Source: Ficedula albicollis (taxonomy: Eukaryota; Chordata; Aves; Passeriformes; Muscicapidae). Taken from it: a stretch of DNA of 64,000 nt. Both the position numbers and the translations under genes were made by a program. Of the stretch, positions 1-12,082 are shown one piece after another (position 1 is the first letter of the stretch; every line of letters begins with the position of its first letter). Under the pieces are notes generated by a model, which was not told the DNA's origin, searched no databases, and saw only the letters and a list, made by a program, of their open reading frames with translations. Location: positions 71,899,437-71,963,436 of the forward strand of contig NC_021672.1 in assembly GCF_000247815.1 (NCBI RefSeq), read 5' to 3'.

Positions 1-3000
1 TATCAGAGGTGGAGATCAGGTCATGCTGTGCCTCCCTGACCCGGTTTCAGGGCCGGGGGACAGGGGCTGGAATGTGCAGGCCTGTCAAGGAATGCAGGTC
101 CCCAGGTGGCCACTGCAGTGGCTTGTGCTTCAGTCGGGCTGGAATTGCATCTGTGCTGGTTAATGAGTGCTGGGGCAGCCCTGCCCTGCCAGGTCCTGTG
201 CACACCTCCTCAGGTAGTGAGTGGAATGCCAGCAAGAGAGGGTGACAATAGTATCTTGGGAGGTGTTAAACTCACCCTCCCAGCAGTTTTAGAATTTTCT
301 TTTAACTTCCAATGATAAAGGCTTTAAGGCTTTTTGGTTGTTTGGGGGGGGTTTTGTTACTGCAAGCTGGGAGGAACCCAGCTTTGGATTTCAGGGCTGA
401 GGTTTTTTTGGGACAGGCAGTTAGAAAGACTTGTCTTTATTTTTAAGCAGGACTGGTTTCAGAATTTAAGGGCCGCCATATGATGTTGTGTTGTTTTTCC
501 TTGGAGTAGCAACTACAGTTTATAATCATTGCCTAGTCCTTAGCCAGTTGGCAGGAAGACTGCTGTGAAGGGATTGATTATTAGTGGATGCTTCATTGTG
601 CTGTTCCAGCCTGACTTTCTTGATCTAACCAGTTTCCTTCAGTTGGAATGGCTGTAGTCAGCAGAGAGAAGAGAGGGAGATGTGTCTCTTCCCTCTCAGC
701 AGCGCTGTTTTTTGTTCATGGGATATACTCAAGATAAGAAGGGTCAACAAAAAGTGTCAACACTTGAGCATTCTCACAGAAAGCTGGCTGGCTGGCTGCT
801 AGGGACTGCTCGCAATTTTTCTGCTTCCTCTGGTGATTCTCTCAGTATTTGTTTTTGGAGTGGTGACTTAAAACTAGCGCTGTTTGGTGTGAGCATCCTG
901 GGGGCTCCACCCTTTCCCTGGGGGGGACACCGACAGGGTGGAAACGTCATCGGGAAGGTGATCTAGAGCTCAGAAAGGCCAAGACACCCTGGCAGCCCTG
1001 GCAATTGGAGATGGGTTAGGGCTTAAGCTGGCAGTGAGGACATGCACAAGGAGGCAGCAGCACAGGCTGGAGCTTGGGCAGCAGCATCTGCCAGGCTCCT
1101 TGGATAGAAGCTGGGATGGTTTGGTCGTGCTGAACCACATCCTGCTGCAGCTCCTCTGATAAACCTGGGCTGGCTAAATAAAGGTTAGGATGTGTGCAGC
1201 TGTGCACAAGGCAGCCGTGCTGCAGTGGGGTGGCTGGTGCTGGTGTTGGGGAAAGGGGGTTTGAGCTGGGTGTGAGCAGGAGCAGTTTGTGAGGAAGGGG
1301 CCAAAAGAGGGAGGTGGGTGTGAGGCTTGGGCTGGGCTGCACATCCCACCAGTGGCACTTGGGAGAGGACAGCTGAGCCAATACTTCAAAGGTGGAGGGT
1401 TGGGAGATTCCACGCCAGCTCTTGCAAGTATGATCCTAACCCTTTTCTTGCCTCCTGCTTTCCTCCCCCACTCCCAAAGCCCCTCTTGGCCTGTGTGGAA
1501 GTGTCCCAGTTCTTGCAGCTGTGGTGGTTGTAATAGGTCATTTAGTCCTGAAATCACTGTTTAAAAGGGGCAAGTCCTTGCCTCGTGTGACAGCTGCCGC
1601 CTTGCACTTTTCCCCAGGCTGGAAATAACTGCATATGACACAGGAGCAGAGCATGGCATGGGGGAGGGAGGAGAGCTTCTGGCTTCCTCTTAGTGCTCTG
1701 ATGGCTTTGCTGTGTGCCTCTTCTCCCATAGCAGAGCCATGCCCACAGATTTAGCAGATCTCTCAGCTGGCAGTGCCCAGTCAATACTCTTTAACAGCCT
1801 GGCGCTCTGCAGGCTCTGCAGACTGGAGCCTTGCTGTGCCTCTGGGAGCAGAGAGAAGGGCTGTGAGGTGCTGGTGGAAGTGCAGGATGCTTGCCTAGAG
1901 CACCAGGGAGCCTGGCTGTTCTGTGCAGAGGCAGAGACAAGGAGAGGGAAGGTGGGAGTGTTTCTGCTCCTTGCTCCCCTCTTCAAAATCCAAAGCCTCG
2001 AGCCCATGGAAACCTGGCCAGCTTTTCCTTCTAGCTGAAGGGCTGTCTCCTGATTGGAATGACAGCTTTGAACTGGAAGACATTATTTCATTAGCGTGCT
2101 AATCAGATACAGAGATTACCTGATTGGCTACTTAATAATTAAATGAAGTTGCCTGTAATTCTTTGAGCACACACAGAACTAATTAAATTAACCCTTCACT
2201 GCCCTGCATGCCTGGGATGCACTTGTGTGAAATGGAGAGGGCAGCTTCCCCAATGTGGGGACTGGGATCAGAAGGGGGTGGTGGTCATGAAGTAGCCACT
2301 GTAGGAGTGCCAGAGTGGTCTCATCAGGAGCCTGGAAAGGAGAAGATTATGCACCCTTGCACCCTTTCCCTTCAGTTTGGCGCACCTGATGTATGATCAG
2401 TGTGTCTGGCAATGGGCTACCAACAGATCCTGTCTCCAAATAGCCAAACAAATGCACTGGGTTCATGGAGTTGATGCCAAGGCATGTGCAGTAACCCCAG
2501 CCTGTGGCTTAGGATCACCTGGTAAAAAGCAGAGAGAAGGAAAACCTGCACTTGACAGTTCTTGGGGAGAAACAGTCAGAGACCAGAATATGTTCTCCTG
2601 TACTTTTGAAGTATTATTCTTCCCTGTCCTCACTGGCACGTAGGCTCAAGCCAGGCTCTTTCCTTGCATTTGGTGGGATTCCACCAATTAAACTTCTTGT
2701 CGACCACCTATTTCTCTCTACTGCTTCAGTGTCCAGTCCAGGAGCTGCACTTTGCACATGCTCACAATGGTGTATTTCCAACAGTTTGAGGAGGACACAG
2801 AAGTCATGTCAGTGCCGTAAGTGTCTTTTATTATAGATTTTAAAAAAATGTGAAAAGAGTAATGAACAGAATATTTCCCTGTGCTTTCCAGCCCAAGTGC
2901 TATACCCAAGCTTTCAGCTTCTGTAATGCTAGAGGTGTGGCAGTTTGAAATTTACAGTGAAAGGCTGATTTTTATAATGTGTGAGAGAATTGCTGCCGTG

Positions 3001-6000
3001 TTTAAGACACACTGTGTTTGATCATTTTATTGCTAGGGTGAAGAGTTAGCATATATAATTTTTTGTCTCCATTTTTAGGGCTAAGCACTGGGTTGAGGCA
3101 ACAGAAAAGCTACCTTATAATAATCCAACTCTCTTCCCTTGCTGCTGCCACTGTCTCCTTCTAGACTTTGCCCATACATGTTAAAATGAAACTGTCAAAT
3201 TAAGCACATTTCACTGTCATCCAGAGCTAAACTTGGCAGAGAAGAGCCCTTGGACCTTCTGGCCTAAGTTAACCACGGCTGGCTTCAGCTACCCCAGTAA
3301 GGAATTGCTGTGGCATGCAGAATAGCTTTCCCCTTCCCCGTGGTCCATGTTGCTGACTCTGTCCTCTTTTTCCCTGAAGATTGTTTGTAGCAGCAGTGTC
3401 CTTGGAGCCAGCAGAGGGATAAATATCTCGAGCCACTGCTTTGTCTTTAAAATCTGGCTTCCACATGACAGGCAGCCCAAAATGCTTTGGGAAACAGGTC
3501 AGGAGACAGAAGGAAACAGGGAGGATGGGAAACAAAAGGGCAGCTTTCAGGGTAATTGGATGGTTTCAGTGCTCCTTCTGGCAGGGAGCATTTGCTGGTG
3601 AGACATGACCCCCTGTGCTGACTCTCTGCAGATGTGGGTATGCTGGCAGGGTTTGGAGGAAGAGCAGACAACAGCCAGCGAGCCTTGGGATGTCTTTGTG
3701 TCCCTACTGATCTCTGAGATTTAGCATCTCCACTTCCAAGCCCTTGGATCTGCTCTCCCCACAAGCCAACTTTTGCCATCCTTCCTGGGTCAGAGCCAGG
3801 TCTGTGATTCCCACCCGCTGGGGTCTCTGGGAAGGTGCTTGCCTCCGTTTTATGAGCCATGGGCAGGCAGAGGTCTTCAAAGGGTGGGTTTGGGGGAGGC
3901 AGGGAAAGTGGTACAGTGCATTCAAGGTTGAGCTGGAGCCCAGATACTGAAGCCAGTTAGGCTTTAGTGTGTCAATATTTGATGGTGTCCTGTTGTAAAA
4001 AGGCAGTGAGTAAGGCTGGCAGATCTGTGTCTGGCCTGTTGCTGCAGTAGAAAGCTGTTTTCAGGGATGCCTGGAACAAAGGATATTCCAGTGTGCTGTG
4101 GAAGTGGCCATTTAAATGCATCTGACCGTAAAGATGCTCCCTTCGAGCAATTTTGATATCAGACTCACTCCTGTGGGCAAAATCGTGCTCAGTCAGACAG
4201 AGCCTGAATGCTGGAGATTGAGTTTGGGGATGGAGTTCAGGGAGGCTTTTTACCTCTTGTGTCCTCCTCTTTGTTTTTGTTTATGGGTTTACAAAGTCAG
4301 ATTAGCATTTCAATGTTGGAGGCAAAGCCCCTGGGCAGTGGTGGAACCAGCCCGGTCCAGCCGGTTTGGGATTACTGCTCCTTTCCCAGCAGCCATCCTT
4401 CCTCCCCAGCTCCAGTGAGGAGCAAAGCCTGAGGCTTCTCCCTGTTGGGAATGCACCAAGCTGCAGCTCTACCCCTCCAGCCTGTCTGAGGGTAGATGGG
4501 CAGGGTCACCGGGAAGGGTAATTAGCCTTCTTTTCAGGCAAGGGTAATTGTTTTATTATTTTAAATGGTAGCACAAGTTCTGGGGGAATAAAAAAAAAAA
4601 CAACACCCCCCTAAGAGCTCCCAATCCACAAGCTGTTCACTTTTTCTAATAGGTGTTGCCTGTCTACAATCTTGGCTTTGCTTTAATGCTGTGAATCTCA
4701 GAATCCAGAGTCCTGTTGCTGTAGTAAAACAGTGTATTGATTAAAAGAGAAGTCCATGCCCCTTTCCTCTCCCTGTCAGGCATAACGCTGTACTCAGTCA
4801 CACCAGTGCAAATATGGGGCAAGTCCAGTGGGTTCAAGTCAATGTGCTCCAGACTCGTGGTTTAATTGCAGAAGGTAGTGTCTCTTCTGAAACCAAAATT
4901 TTCTCTTTGGGCAGTTCTGTGTTTGTTCACCAGAACTGGCTGCTGCTCCATGCAGTACCCAATCCATATGCTGAGAATCCAGTGCATGGGAGCAGGCTTA
5001 GGTGCTCCTGCAATGCAAGACTCTTGTGTGTGGTTGAGCTTCAAATTTACATTCACACAAGAAGCTTAAAGAGGAGGTAGCTTAAGCATAAGAACTTGTT
5101 TGTGTTTATTGCATCTTTATTCTGAGGAAAATGTGAAGATCTTTTGGAAATGTTCCCCCAGTTTGATTAAATTGGTCATATGGCTTTTCTCCCCATGTGC
5201 AAAGATGGCACTGTGTTCTTTGTTGGAAGACTTTAAAAAAATCTTCTCAGCTTGTAGCTGTTAACAAAAAGGGATCTGAATCTGTGTAAAAATACATTTA
5301 TTTAGACTCGTTCCACCTTCTCAGGTGCCTCAAGTCAAGTTCTGATTTTTTTTGTTCTGACATACTTTATAACCACCAGTACTTAGTGCTGCCTCGCTTA
5401 TGCTAAGACACTGAGCACACACCTTCATTCCCCTCTCCCCTGCACATTGCTCTGTCTGCTGTCTGGGAGAGGAGTCCTTCAGGGTGCCAGTATGTTAAGC
5501 TGTTGAGAGAATGGGGAGAGATGAGATGAAGGTATTGTTATGCTGGAAGGTGTTAATTGGTGCTATCAGCCACTTGTTTGATTTCTAGACAATTACAGCA
5601 ATCCTTGAAGTTGTGTCTGAGCCAAGCAAATGGCAGGGGCTCTGCAAGTCCCCCATCTTGTCTTTTTTTTGAGTGCTCATTTGCCCACTGCCACTCACAA
5701 AAATTAGCAGGGCTTTCTCTACACACTTGAGCAGAGGGAATGTGCCTGGATGTTGAGGGGCTGGCTGGGTGTACTGCACAGAATTTATCACATTGCTTGT
5801 GAGCCCTGGCCTGGCACAGTGGCTTGGCAGGGGATGGAGAGGAGATGCTGAGTGGTGTGGGGGTATTTCTGGGTTCCTCAGAAGCAGAAGAGCTCGTGTA
5901 CTTAGTTGGGCAATGTTTTTTTCTGTGGTGTTTCCTGCTTTACAGGCAGGCGCGTGATATTATTTAGGGCAGCATCCTCCTGTAGGGCCAACACCCAGCT

Positions 6001-6150
6001 GCCAAATAGAACCTCTCATTTGTAGCCCAGGATTTCTGCCCAGAGAGAGGACAAGTGAAAATCTCCATTCCTCCCCCCACAGCAGGACAAGATCCACAGC
6101 AGAAGAGTGGCTGGCTCCTCTGCAGCCAGAGGAGAAATCCTCTCCACAGC
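1..6150. other. Unique non-coding sequence, no gene seen
   Basis: No exon, RNA gene or clear transposon is visible. Composition alternates between GC-moderate stretches and AT-rich patches; the most distinctive patch (2050-2195) is listed separately. Open frames of 60-137 codons occur on both strands, but none shows a recognisable domain or splice-flanked structure. Confidence 0.6.
2050..2195. promoter_or_regulatory. Candidate conserved non-coding / homeodomain-type AT-rich element
   Basis: An AT-rich block set in GC-richer sequence. It holds several TAAT-core sites (cattag, gctaatcag, aataattaaat, ctaattaaattaa) and an inverted CCAAT box (gattggc). Such clustering is typical of deeply conserved developmental enhancers. 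Conservation cannot be shown from this sequence alone, so this is a weak inference. Confidence 0.25.
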
Positions 6151-6224
6151 TGCCCTTTCTCCTAAACTGGGAAGTAAGGAACCATCCTGCCCTTTCTCCT
6201 AATCTGGGAAGTAAGGAACCATCC
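6151..6224. repeat. Two-copy tandem duplication, 37-bp unit
   Basis: Two adjacent copies (6151-6187 and 6188-6224) beginning tgccctttctcctaa differ at a single position. There is no coding potential. Confidence 0.9.
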
Positions 6225-9200
6225 TGATTTCCCTGATTTATTTTTTTATTTTTTTTTTCCCGGGTGCAATAAGAAGTGGGATGGGGAGTAGTGCCTGCAG
6301 AAGCTTGGAGACAGGGTACATTAATGCCTCCCTCTTCCATCCAAAGGTCTAAGATATGCTGAACATTACTCAGCCATAACTTTGTGTGGATCTCTTGGCA
6401 TACATAGAGACACATGAATGCAGCCCCAAGTGCCTGCTCCTGATATTCCTTTTGTCACGGGGGTGGGGTGTTGCCACCCTGGTGTCCCTTCCTGGTGCCT
6501 TGGCTTTGCTTGCTGCTTTTCCTGCATGTTCGTGCTGTGCACCTGGTTTTGTGCTATGTCATACATGGAGAATGGAATGAGAGAAGGCAGCTGAACAGAG
6601 AGGTGATGCTAAATGGAGGCTGAGAGCTTGAAGGTGTAAAGGACCAATAAAGCACATTATGTGAGGAAAGTCAAGACTTGATTTTAGAAAAGACTGATAA
6701 GGAAACCCCAATACAGAATCACAAAAATGTGCAGTCAGAGTGGACCCCTGGAAGTCTCTTATCCAACCTCTCTGGTGGATTCAGGCTTTCACCAAGGTTA
6801 ACCATGGTCTGAAGAGTGCATAATTTCTCTGTTCTTTTCTATTCTCTGAATGCTTTTCTCTGTTCCTTTCCCATTTCCAATTCCCCCAAAAGAGAGCAGA
6901 ATTGTGAAAAGAGTTAAGAGATTATTTAGCAATGCATGGTTTCTAAAACTGCTGAAATTCAGCTTGGGCAAAAGGGGAGCTTTTAGTTCTGAAGCAGGAA
7001 TACACCTTTTGGTAGCATGTTTTTGAAACTCCATTTGAACTGTGACTGACAATAAGTCTGGGTTGGAAACTGCCAGTTCTTTTTTTAATTCTGTAGGGAA
7101 TAGTTTGCCTTTGAGGGATGGTTGTTGCTTGTGCAGGAATACCTTACTTCAGGAGTCATTATGCAGGCACTCCAAATGGGACCTGTGGGTAAGCACCACA
7201 CAAAATAGCAGCTGTTGCCTTGAGAGAAATGCCTTAGGCCAGACAGGAAGATTTTTATTTGTTTTATTGTTGAGAACAGATAGCCAAGACTTCTGGCCTC
7301 TGGTCTTTTAATACACAGCTTGTTTTCATCCTCTCCTACATGCCTGAAATCTGTGTGATTATCTAGTCTCTAAATCCCTATCAGCACCTTCACAGGTGCT
7401 CCAGTGCAACTCTTTCTGAGGCTGCATTGAAACAGGTCAGGCAGCTGATCTGGACAGTGGATAAAAAAACCTAAAACACCTCAGCTCCCATTCCCTCTAG
7501 TTATTTTTTGCCTGGATTAGTTTCATGAGCTGGCTTATAGAGTGGCCTGGCAAATAGTTGTGCCAGCCATATCGTGGTATGGAGTTTGGATAAGCAGTGG
7601 GGATGAGCAAAGGGGCAAGAATAATTTAATGTTCAAAGTGGACTGTCATGTCAGACTGATCATGCAGGCATTTATCACTGTCAGTGGAAAGAAATTGAAC
7701 TTTGAGAGATGAGAGGAGTCTATTTTAGAATGACATGAATCACTCTGAAGGTGTTCCCCTCTTTTCTCCATGGATGGTGATGGGGAACTGAGTGCACCAG
7801 CTCTGACAAGACATTAAACTTAAACCTCACTTTTTTACTCATATTTTAATAATGAAAGTATTGGCATGCCTGATTATTGTTGATAATGCTTTGCCCTCTG
7901 TTGTAAATACAGAAAATGTCACCAGCTGGAAGCAGAATCCCAAACTTCCTAGCAGGGCAGTTATGAGCAATAGTGATGCCATGAAAATCTAGCTAACCAT
8001 ATAAGTGGTTGAAGAGCTAAGTATTAGCTCTGGGGGGAAAAAAAAACCCAAAACATTTTTAACCACAACCTTTGGGTAAGGCTGCCCAGAAAATGGTGGT
8101 GTTCCTGCACTCTTTTCAGCATTTCTGTGCTGCAGTGCTGCCTTCAAAGACCAATATTGCCTGCTAATGTAAGTTGTATTTGATCTCAAGTAGTGGTGAT
8201 GGTAGAGAACGTGCCTGTTTCAAATCACCACTGTGACATGATAGTGAGGGGGTTTGTTGTACATTACTGGGGCTTTTTTTGGTGTGTTGAAACCGATGCT
8301 GAATGATTACAAATCCACTTACTTGACAGGAAACACTGCAACCTTTAATTCAGTGCCTTGTACCTGTAGCTGATGATGGGTTTTAATTACAGGGTTGTAT
8401 GCTTTTTCCATGGGCTTGCTCTGTAGGGTGGGTGGTGCTGAGAGCACAAACCAAGGCTGTGCACTGAAGGAGGCTGTTGGCTGTCTGGTTCTCACCTTGT
8501 TTGCTAAAGAAGCTGGGAAGTGGGCAGGACACGAGAGATGGAGCTGCCACAGGGAAAGAAAGGATGTCTGTCGGTTACATGAGGGTGTAGTGCTGTGTCT
8601 GTCTAGCCAGAGGCAAGGCAGATGTGAGGTCCACAGCTTCTTTCTGCCCTGAGAGATGATAGCTCCTTTTCATCCACCAGTTCAACTTTGTGGGGCTGTG
8701 CTTGTTCAGGGAGGAGAGGGAATGATCCGGGTGTCAGAATCTAAATTTTGGAGGGATTTTGGTTTGTTTCTCTTTTTCACCTGAAATTACTTTGGTTGTC
8801 TGGCTTACAATAAAGCCTTAAAATGAGTGGAATAGGAGTAGGAATAGAGGAATAAGGATGGGTTTTTCCAACTGGAACATACTGATGTTAAGTTGCATTT
8901 TCAGTCTCAGCACTCATTTTATGTGGACTTATGATTCTGGGGGAGTTGCTTATGCCTCATTTCTCACAAGAAATCTTTATTTACCTGGCTGGGTTGTGGT
9001 GCTCTCCCCCAGAGCAGCTCAGGAGATGTTCCTCTTCTCGGCTGTGGAAACAAAATGCTTCACAAACTATTGTGAGATCCAGGAAAGAGCTTTGGTGAAT
9101 CCAAGGGAGACTGGCATAAGTTACTGCATCAGCTGAAGCACAGAGTGCAAAGGCTCCTTCACCCACCATTTGTGCTCCAGAGCTCCAGCGTGGGCCCTGG

Positions 9201-9922
9201 CTCCTTCCACGTGTCTCCATTCCCAGCAGCTGGTCATCCAGATGATCCAGACAGGGACATGTTTTTCATTTGCTGAATTAGCCAGCTGAGGAGCAGCCGT
9301 GGGCATTGGCCAGTACGGGGAGCCAAAATAGGGAGATGTGCTAAAAACGGCAGAGTTGAGTTTGTCAGCACTACCCTGGCATTTCTGGTTCAGCCTGAGG
9401 CATCTTATTGCCAAACTTCAGCTTTAGAGAGTGTTGGTGGTGGAGTTGGAATTGGGAGCAGTGCTGCAGGGAAGAGCCAGCCTCTGTCACAGGTTCTCTG
9501 GGTGGCCTCAGAGAGCACCACACTCCCCCTTGCTTTCCCTGCCCCTGGGGTGTATTGCTGCCTACCCACCTTTTCCCAGCCCTGGGAAAAATAACAATTA
9601 AGTCTGTTGTGTTTTAAATGCTGCCATAAAAATGCCAGGGATGGGGCTTGTGGGATTCTTTTCGGGGGTGAGGGGGACAATCTCAAATAGAGATGCACCT
9701 CTTAAATAAAGAGGTGAGTTTTGCTGGTGCTGATCAGTTTTTCCCCAGCAATTTCTCATTTGTCAAATCAGATTAAAAATCATGAACTTGTAAATAGATT
9801 GGGAAGAGTTAATGCTTATTGGATTGAGATGCTGTGTGGAGGCCACCACAGAAGAAGTTCTATGAAGCGATTAATAGCTTATTTGGTGGCCGGGCTTGGA
9901 AGCAATGTAGCAAATTAGGCAT
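6225..9922. other. Unique non-coding sequence, no gene seen
   Basis: Apart from a short CR1-like tail at about 6710-6790, I see no exon, RNA gene or transposon. Poly-T and AT-rich runs are scattered, and open frames are short and unrecognised. Confidence 0.55.
6710..6790 (-). mobile_element. CR1 LINE 3' tail fragment, minus orientation
   Basis: The stretch opens with acagaatcacaaaaatg and continues with a segment like the avian CR1 3' end (a ggacccctggaag block, then tcttatccaacctc). On the plus strand this is the reverse complement of a CR1 3' end. It is about 80 bp, truncated and diverged, as most avian CR1 copies are. Family assignment rests on remembered consensus. Confidence 0.55.
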
Positions 9923-10018
9923 AGGGATACATAAAGAGTAAGAAGGATAAAAATCAATATTGAACAGCTGAGGGATACATAAAGAATAAGAAGGATAAAA
10001 ATCAATGTTGAACAGCTG
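9923..10018. repeat. Two-copy tandem duplication, 48-bp unit
   Basis: Copies at 9923-9970 and 9971-10018, each starting agggatacataaag and ending gaacagctg, differ at two positions. The unit is AT-rich with no coding sense. Confidence 0.92.
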
Positions 10019-10962
10019 TCTTTACTTCCTAGTCTCACAGTCCCATGTACTGAATGAAGCGTAATGGAGATGTGATTACTCATTTTATTACTATTATAAA
10101 GGGTTTGAATAATGGGACAGACCTCAGGTTGGTTTTATAGTCCTGAATGTAGCATTTCCCCCTTCACATGCTGTCACCTGAACCATTGCAGAGAGTCAGC
10201 AGCCTGCACAGAATAGATGAAGGGAGTAGTAATAAGTGAGGCTGTGCTGCAATGTAAAACCCAAAATACACCACTTAACAGTGAGTGAAGAGTGGAATTA
10301 AGCTTTCCTTGCTCTCATTTGGGGGAGGACAGGAGGAAACAGGGGGAAAAATGAGTGCAGAGGCTACTGGAATTGAAGGAGCTGAGAATGGAGGGAATTG
10401 CCTGTATCAGCAATACACAGAGTGCCTTACCGGTTGTTGGTTTGAAGTGTCCTGGTATCAGATGGCTTTCTGACTGTGTGATTGCTAGCAGACTCAAAAC
10501 TGTAGGATATGCAGCTCTGGCTCAGAAGACAGATTGTTTTTCTGGTGTACATCCTAACTTTTTCTTTTTAATAACCTAACTATTGTAATCTCAACAGATC
10601 CATGATTGCAGAAATGCAAATCTGTGTGTGTCTGAGGTTGGCTGTATGGGGTGGATGTTGTCAACAAGCTGGCTGGTGCTGCTGCTGTCTCTTCAGGGAT
10701 AATGGAATCTGGGAACAATTAAGAGGCAGTGTAATCAGTTCCTGGGGGCAGGAGCATACCCTCTTGCTTTTCAGCATTCCCTTGGCTGACTCATGAACTC
10801 TGTTGATTGACTTGGGAAGCAAATGAATCCAGCGCTCCTCCACAAGGAAGAGTTATGGAGGCAAGGTGGTGAGAGGAATACATCAGATCTCAGGCAGCTT
10901 CTGCCCTCTGTGCTGTGAAATGTGTGGAATTTACAATGGTTACTTAGCTGCTAAGCAAGTGG

Positions 10963-11296
10963 GATATTTTTTTTTTACTTTGTTTTTGCCCTTAAGCCCT
11001 GTCCATCCTTTAAACTAAGGACTTCCTTTAAAGTAAGGACTAACAACAAGCTATAGCTGGGAAATGGTCACACATAAGCACAAAGACAGACTTGGCAGCT
11101 TGCTAGAAAACAAACTGTAACTACAATTAGATATTTTTTTTTTACTTTGTTTTTGCCCTTAAGCCCTGTCCATCCTTTAAACTAAGGACTTCCTTTAAAC
11201 TAAGGACTAACAACAAGCTATAGGTGGGAAATGGTCACACATAAGCACAAAGACAGACTTGGCAGCTTGCTAGAAAACAAATTGTAACTATAATTG
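10963..11296. repeat. Two-copy tandem duplication, 167-bp unit
   Basis: Copies at 10963-11129 and 11130-11296 each begin with gata followed by a T run and then tactttgtttttgccc. They end near a gtaacta-aatt motif. I count about five substitutions, so they are roughly 97 percent identical. Inside each unit a short actaaggacttcctttaaa motif is itself partly repeated. Confidence 0.92.
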
Positions 11297-11533
11297 TACA
11301 AAAATACATGCACCCATAAGATTTGGAAGCACTTTGTATGGGCTTTGGTAAATGAAAGAAGCAGTGTGTTTGCATTCCCATCTCCTTGGGCTCTCCTCTC
11401 TTATTCAGCTGTTTCCAAACTGGCAACTAAGAACTTTAGGGTGCAGGTAGAGATGTCTAATGCACTGTGTTTGCATATTTCCTTCCACCCAGGAATCCTA
11501 GGAGTGTCTGTGGTTGGCTAGTGAGTGCAGACA

Positions 11534-12082
11534 TGCAGGATCCATGGGAGCCAGGCAGGATGGATCCATGGGAGCCAGGTAGGATCCATGGGAGCCAGGT
11601 AGGATCCATGGGAGCCAGGTAGGATCCATGGGAGCGTATGATCCATGGGAGCCAAGCAGGCAGGATCAGTGGGAGCCAGGTAGGATCCATGGGAGCCAGG
11701 CAGGCAGGATCAGTGGGAGCCAGGCAGGCAGGATCCATGGGAGCCAGGCAGGATCCATGGGAGCCAGGTAGGATCCATGGGAACCAGGCAGACAGGATCC
11801 ATGGGAGCCAGGGTAGGATCCCTGGGAGCCAGGCAGGCAGGATCAGTGGGAGCCAGGCAGGCAGGATCCTTGGGAGGCAGGTATGATCCATGGGAGCCAA
11901 GCAGGCAGGATCAGTGGGAGCCAGGTAGGATCCATGGGAGCCAGGCAGGCAGGATCCCTGGGAGCCAGGCAGGATCCATGGGAGCCAGGCAGGATCCATG
12001 GGAGCCAGGTAGGATCCATGGGAGCCAGGTAGGATCCATGGGAGCCAGCCAGGCAGGATCCTTGGGAGCCAGGCAGGATCCT
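11534..12082. repeat. GATCC-containing minisatellite, about 25 units of 20-24 bp
   Basis: A tandem array of about 25 units built on aggatccatgggagccagg, mostly 20 bp or 24 bp long (the longer form has an extra caggc). Variants carry aggatcagtggg, aggatccctggg or aggatccttggg. A 75-bp block at 11637-11711 recurs exactly at 11882-11956, which shows internal segment duplication. The array stays open in several frames on both strands because the unit lacks stop codons in most phases. The resulting Trp-Leu-Pro-rich or Gly-Ser-Gln-Ala-rich open frames are not genes. Confidence 0.95.
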
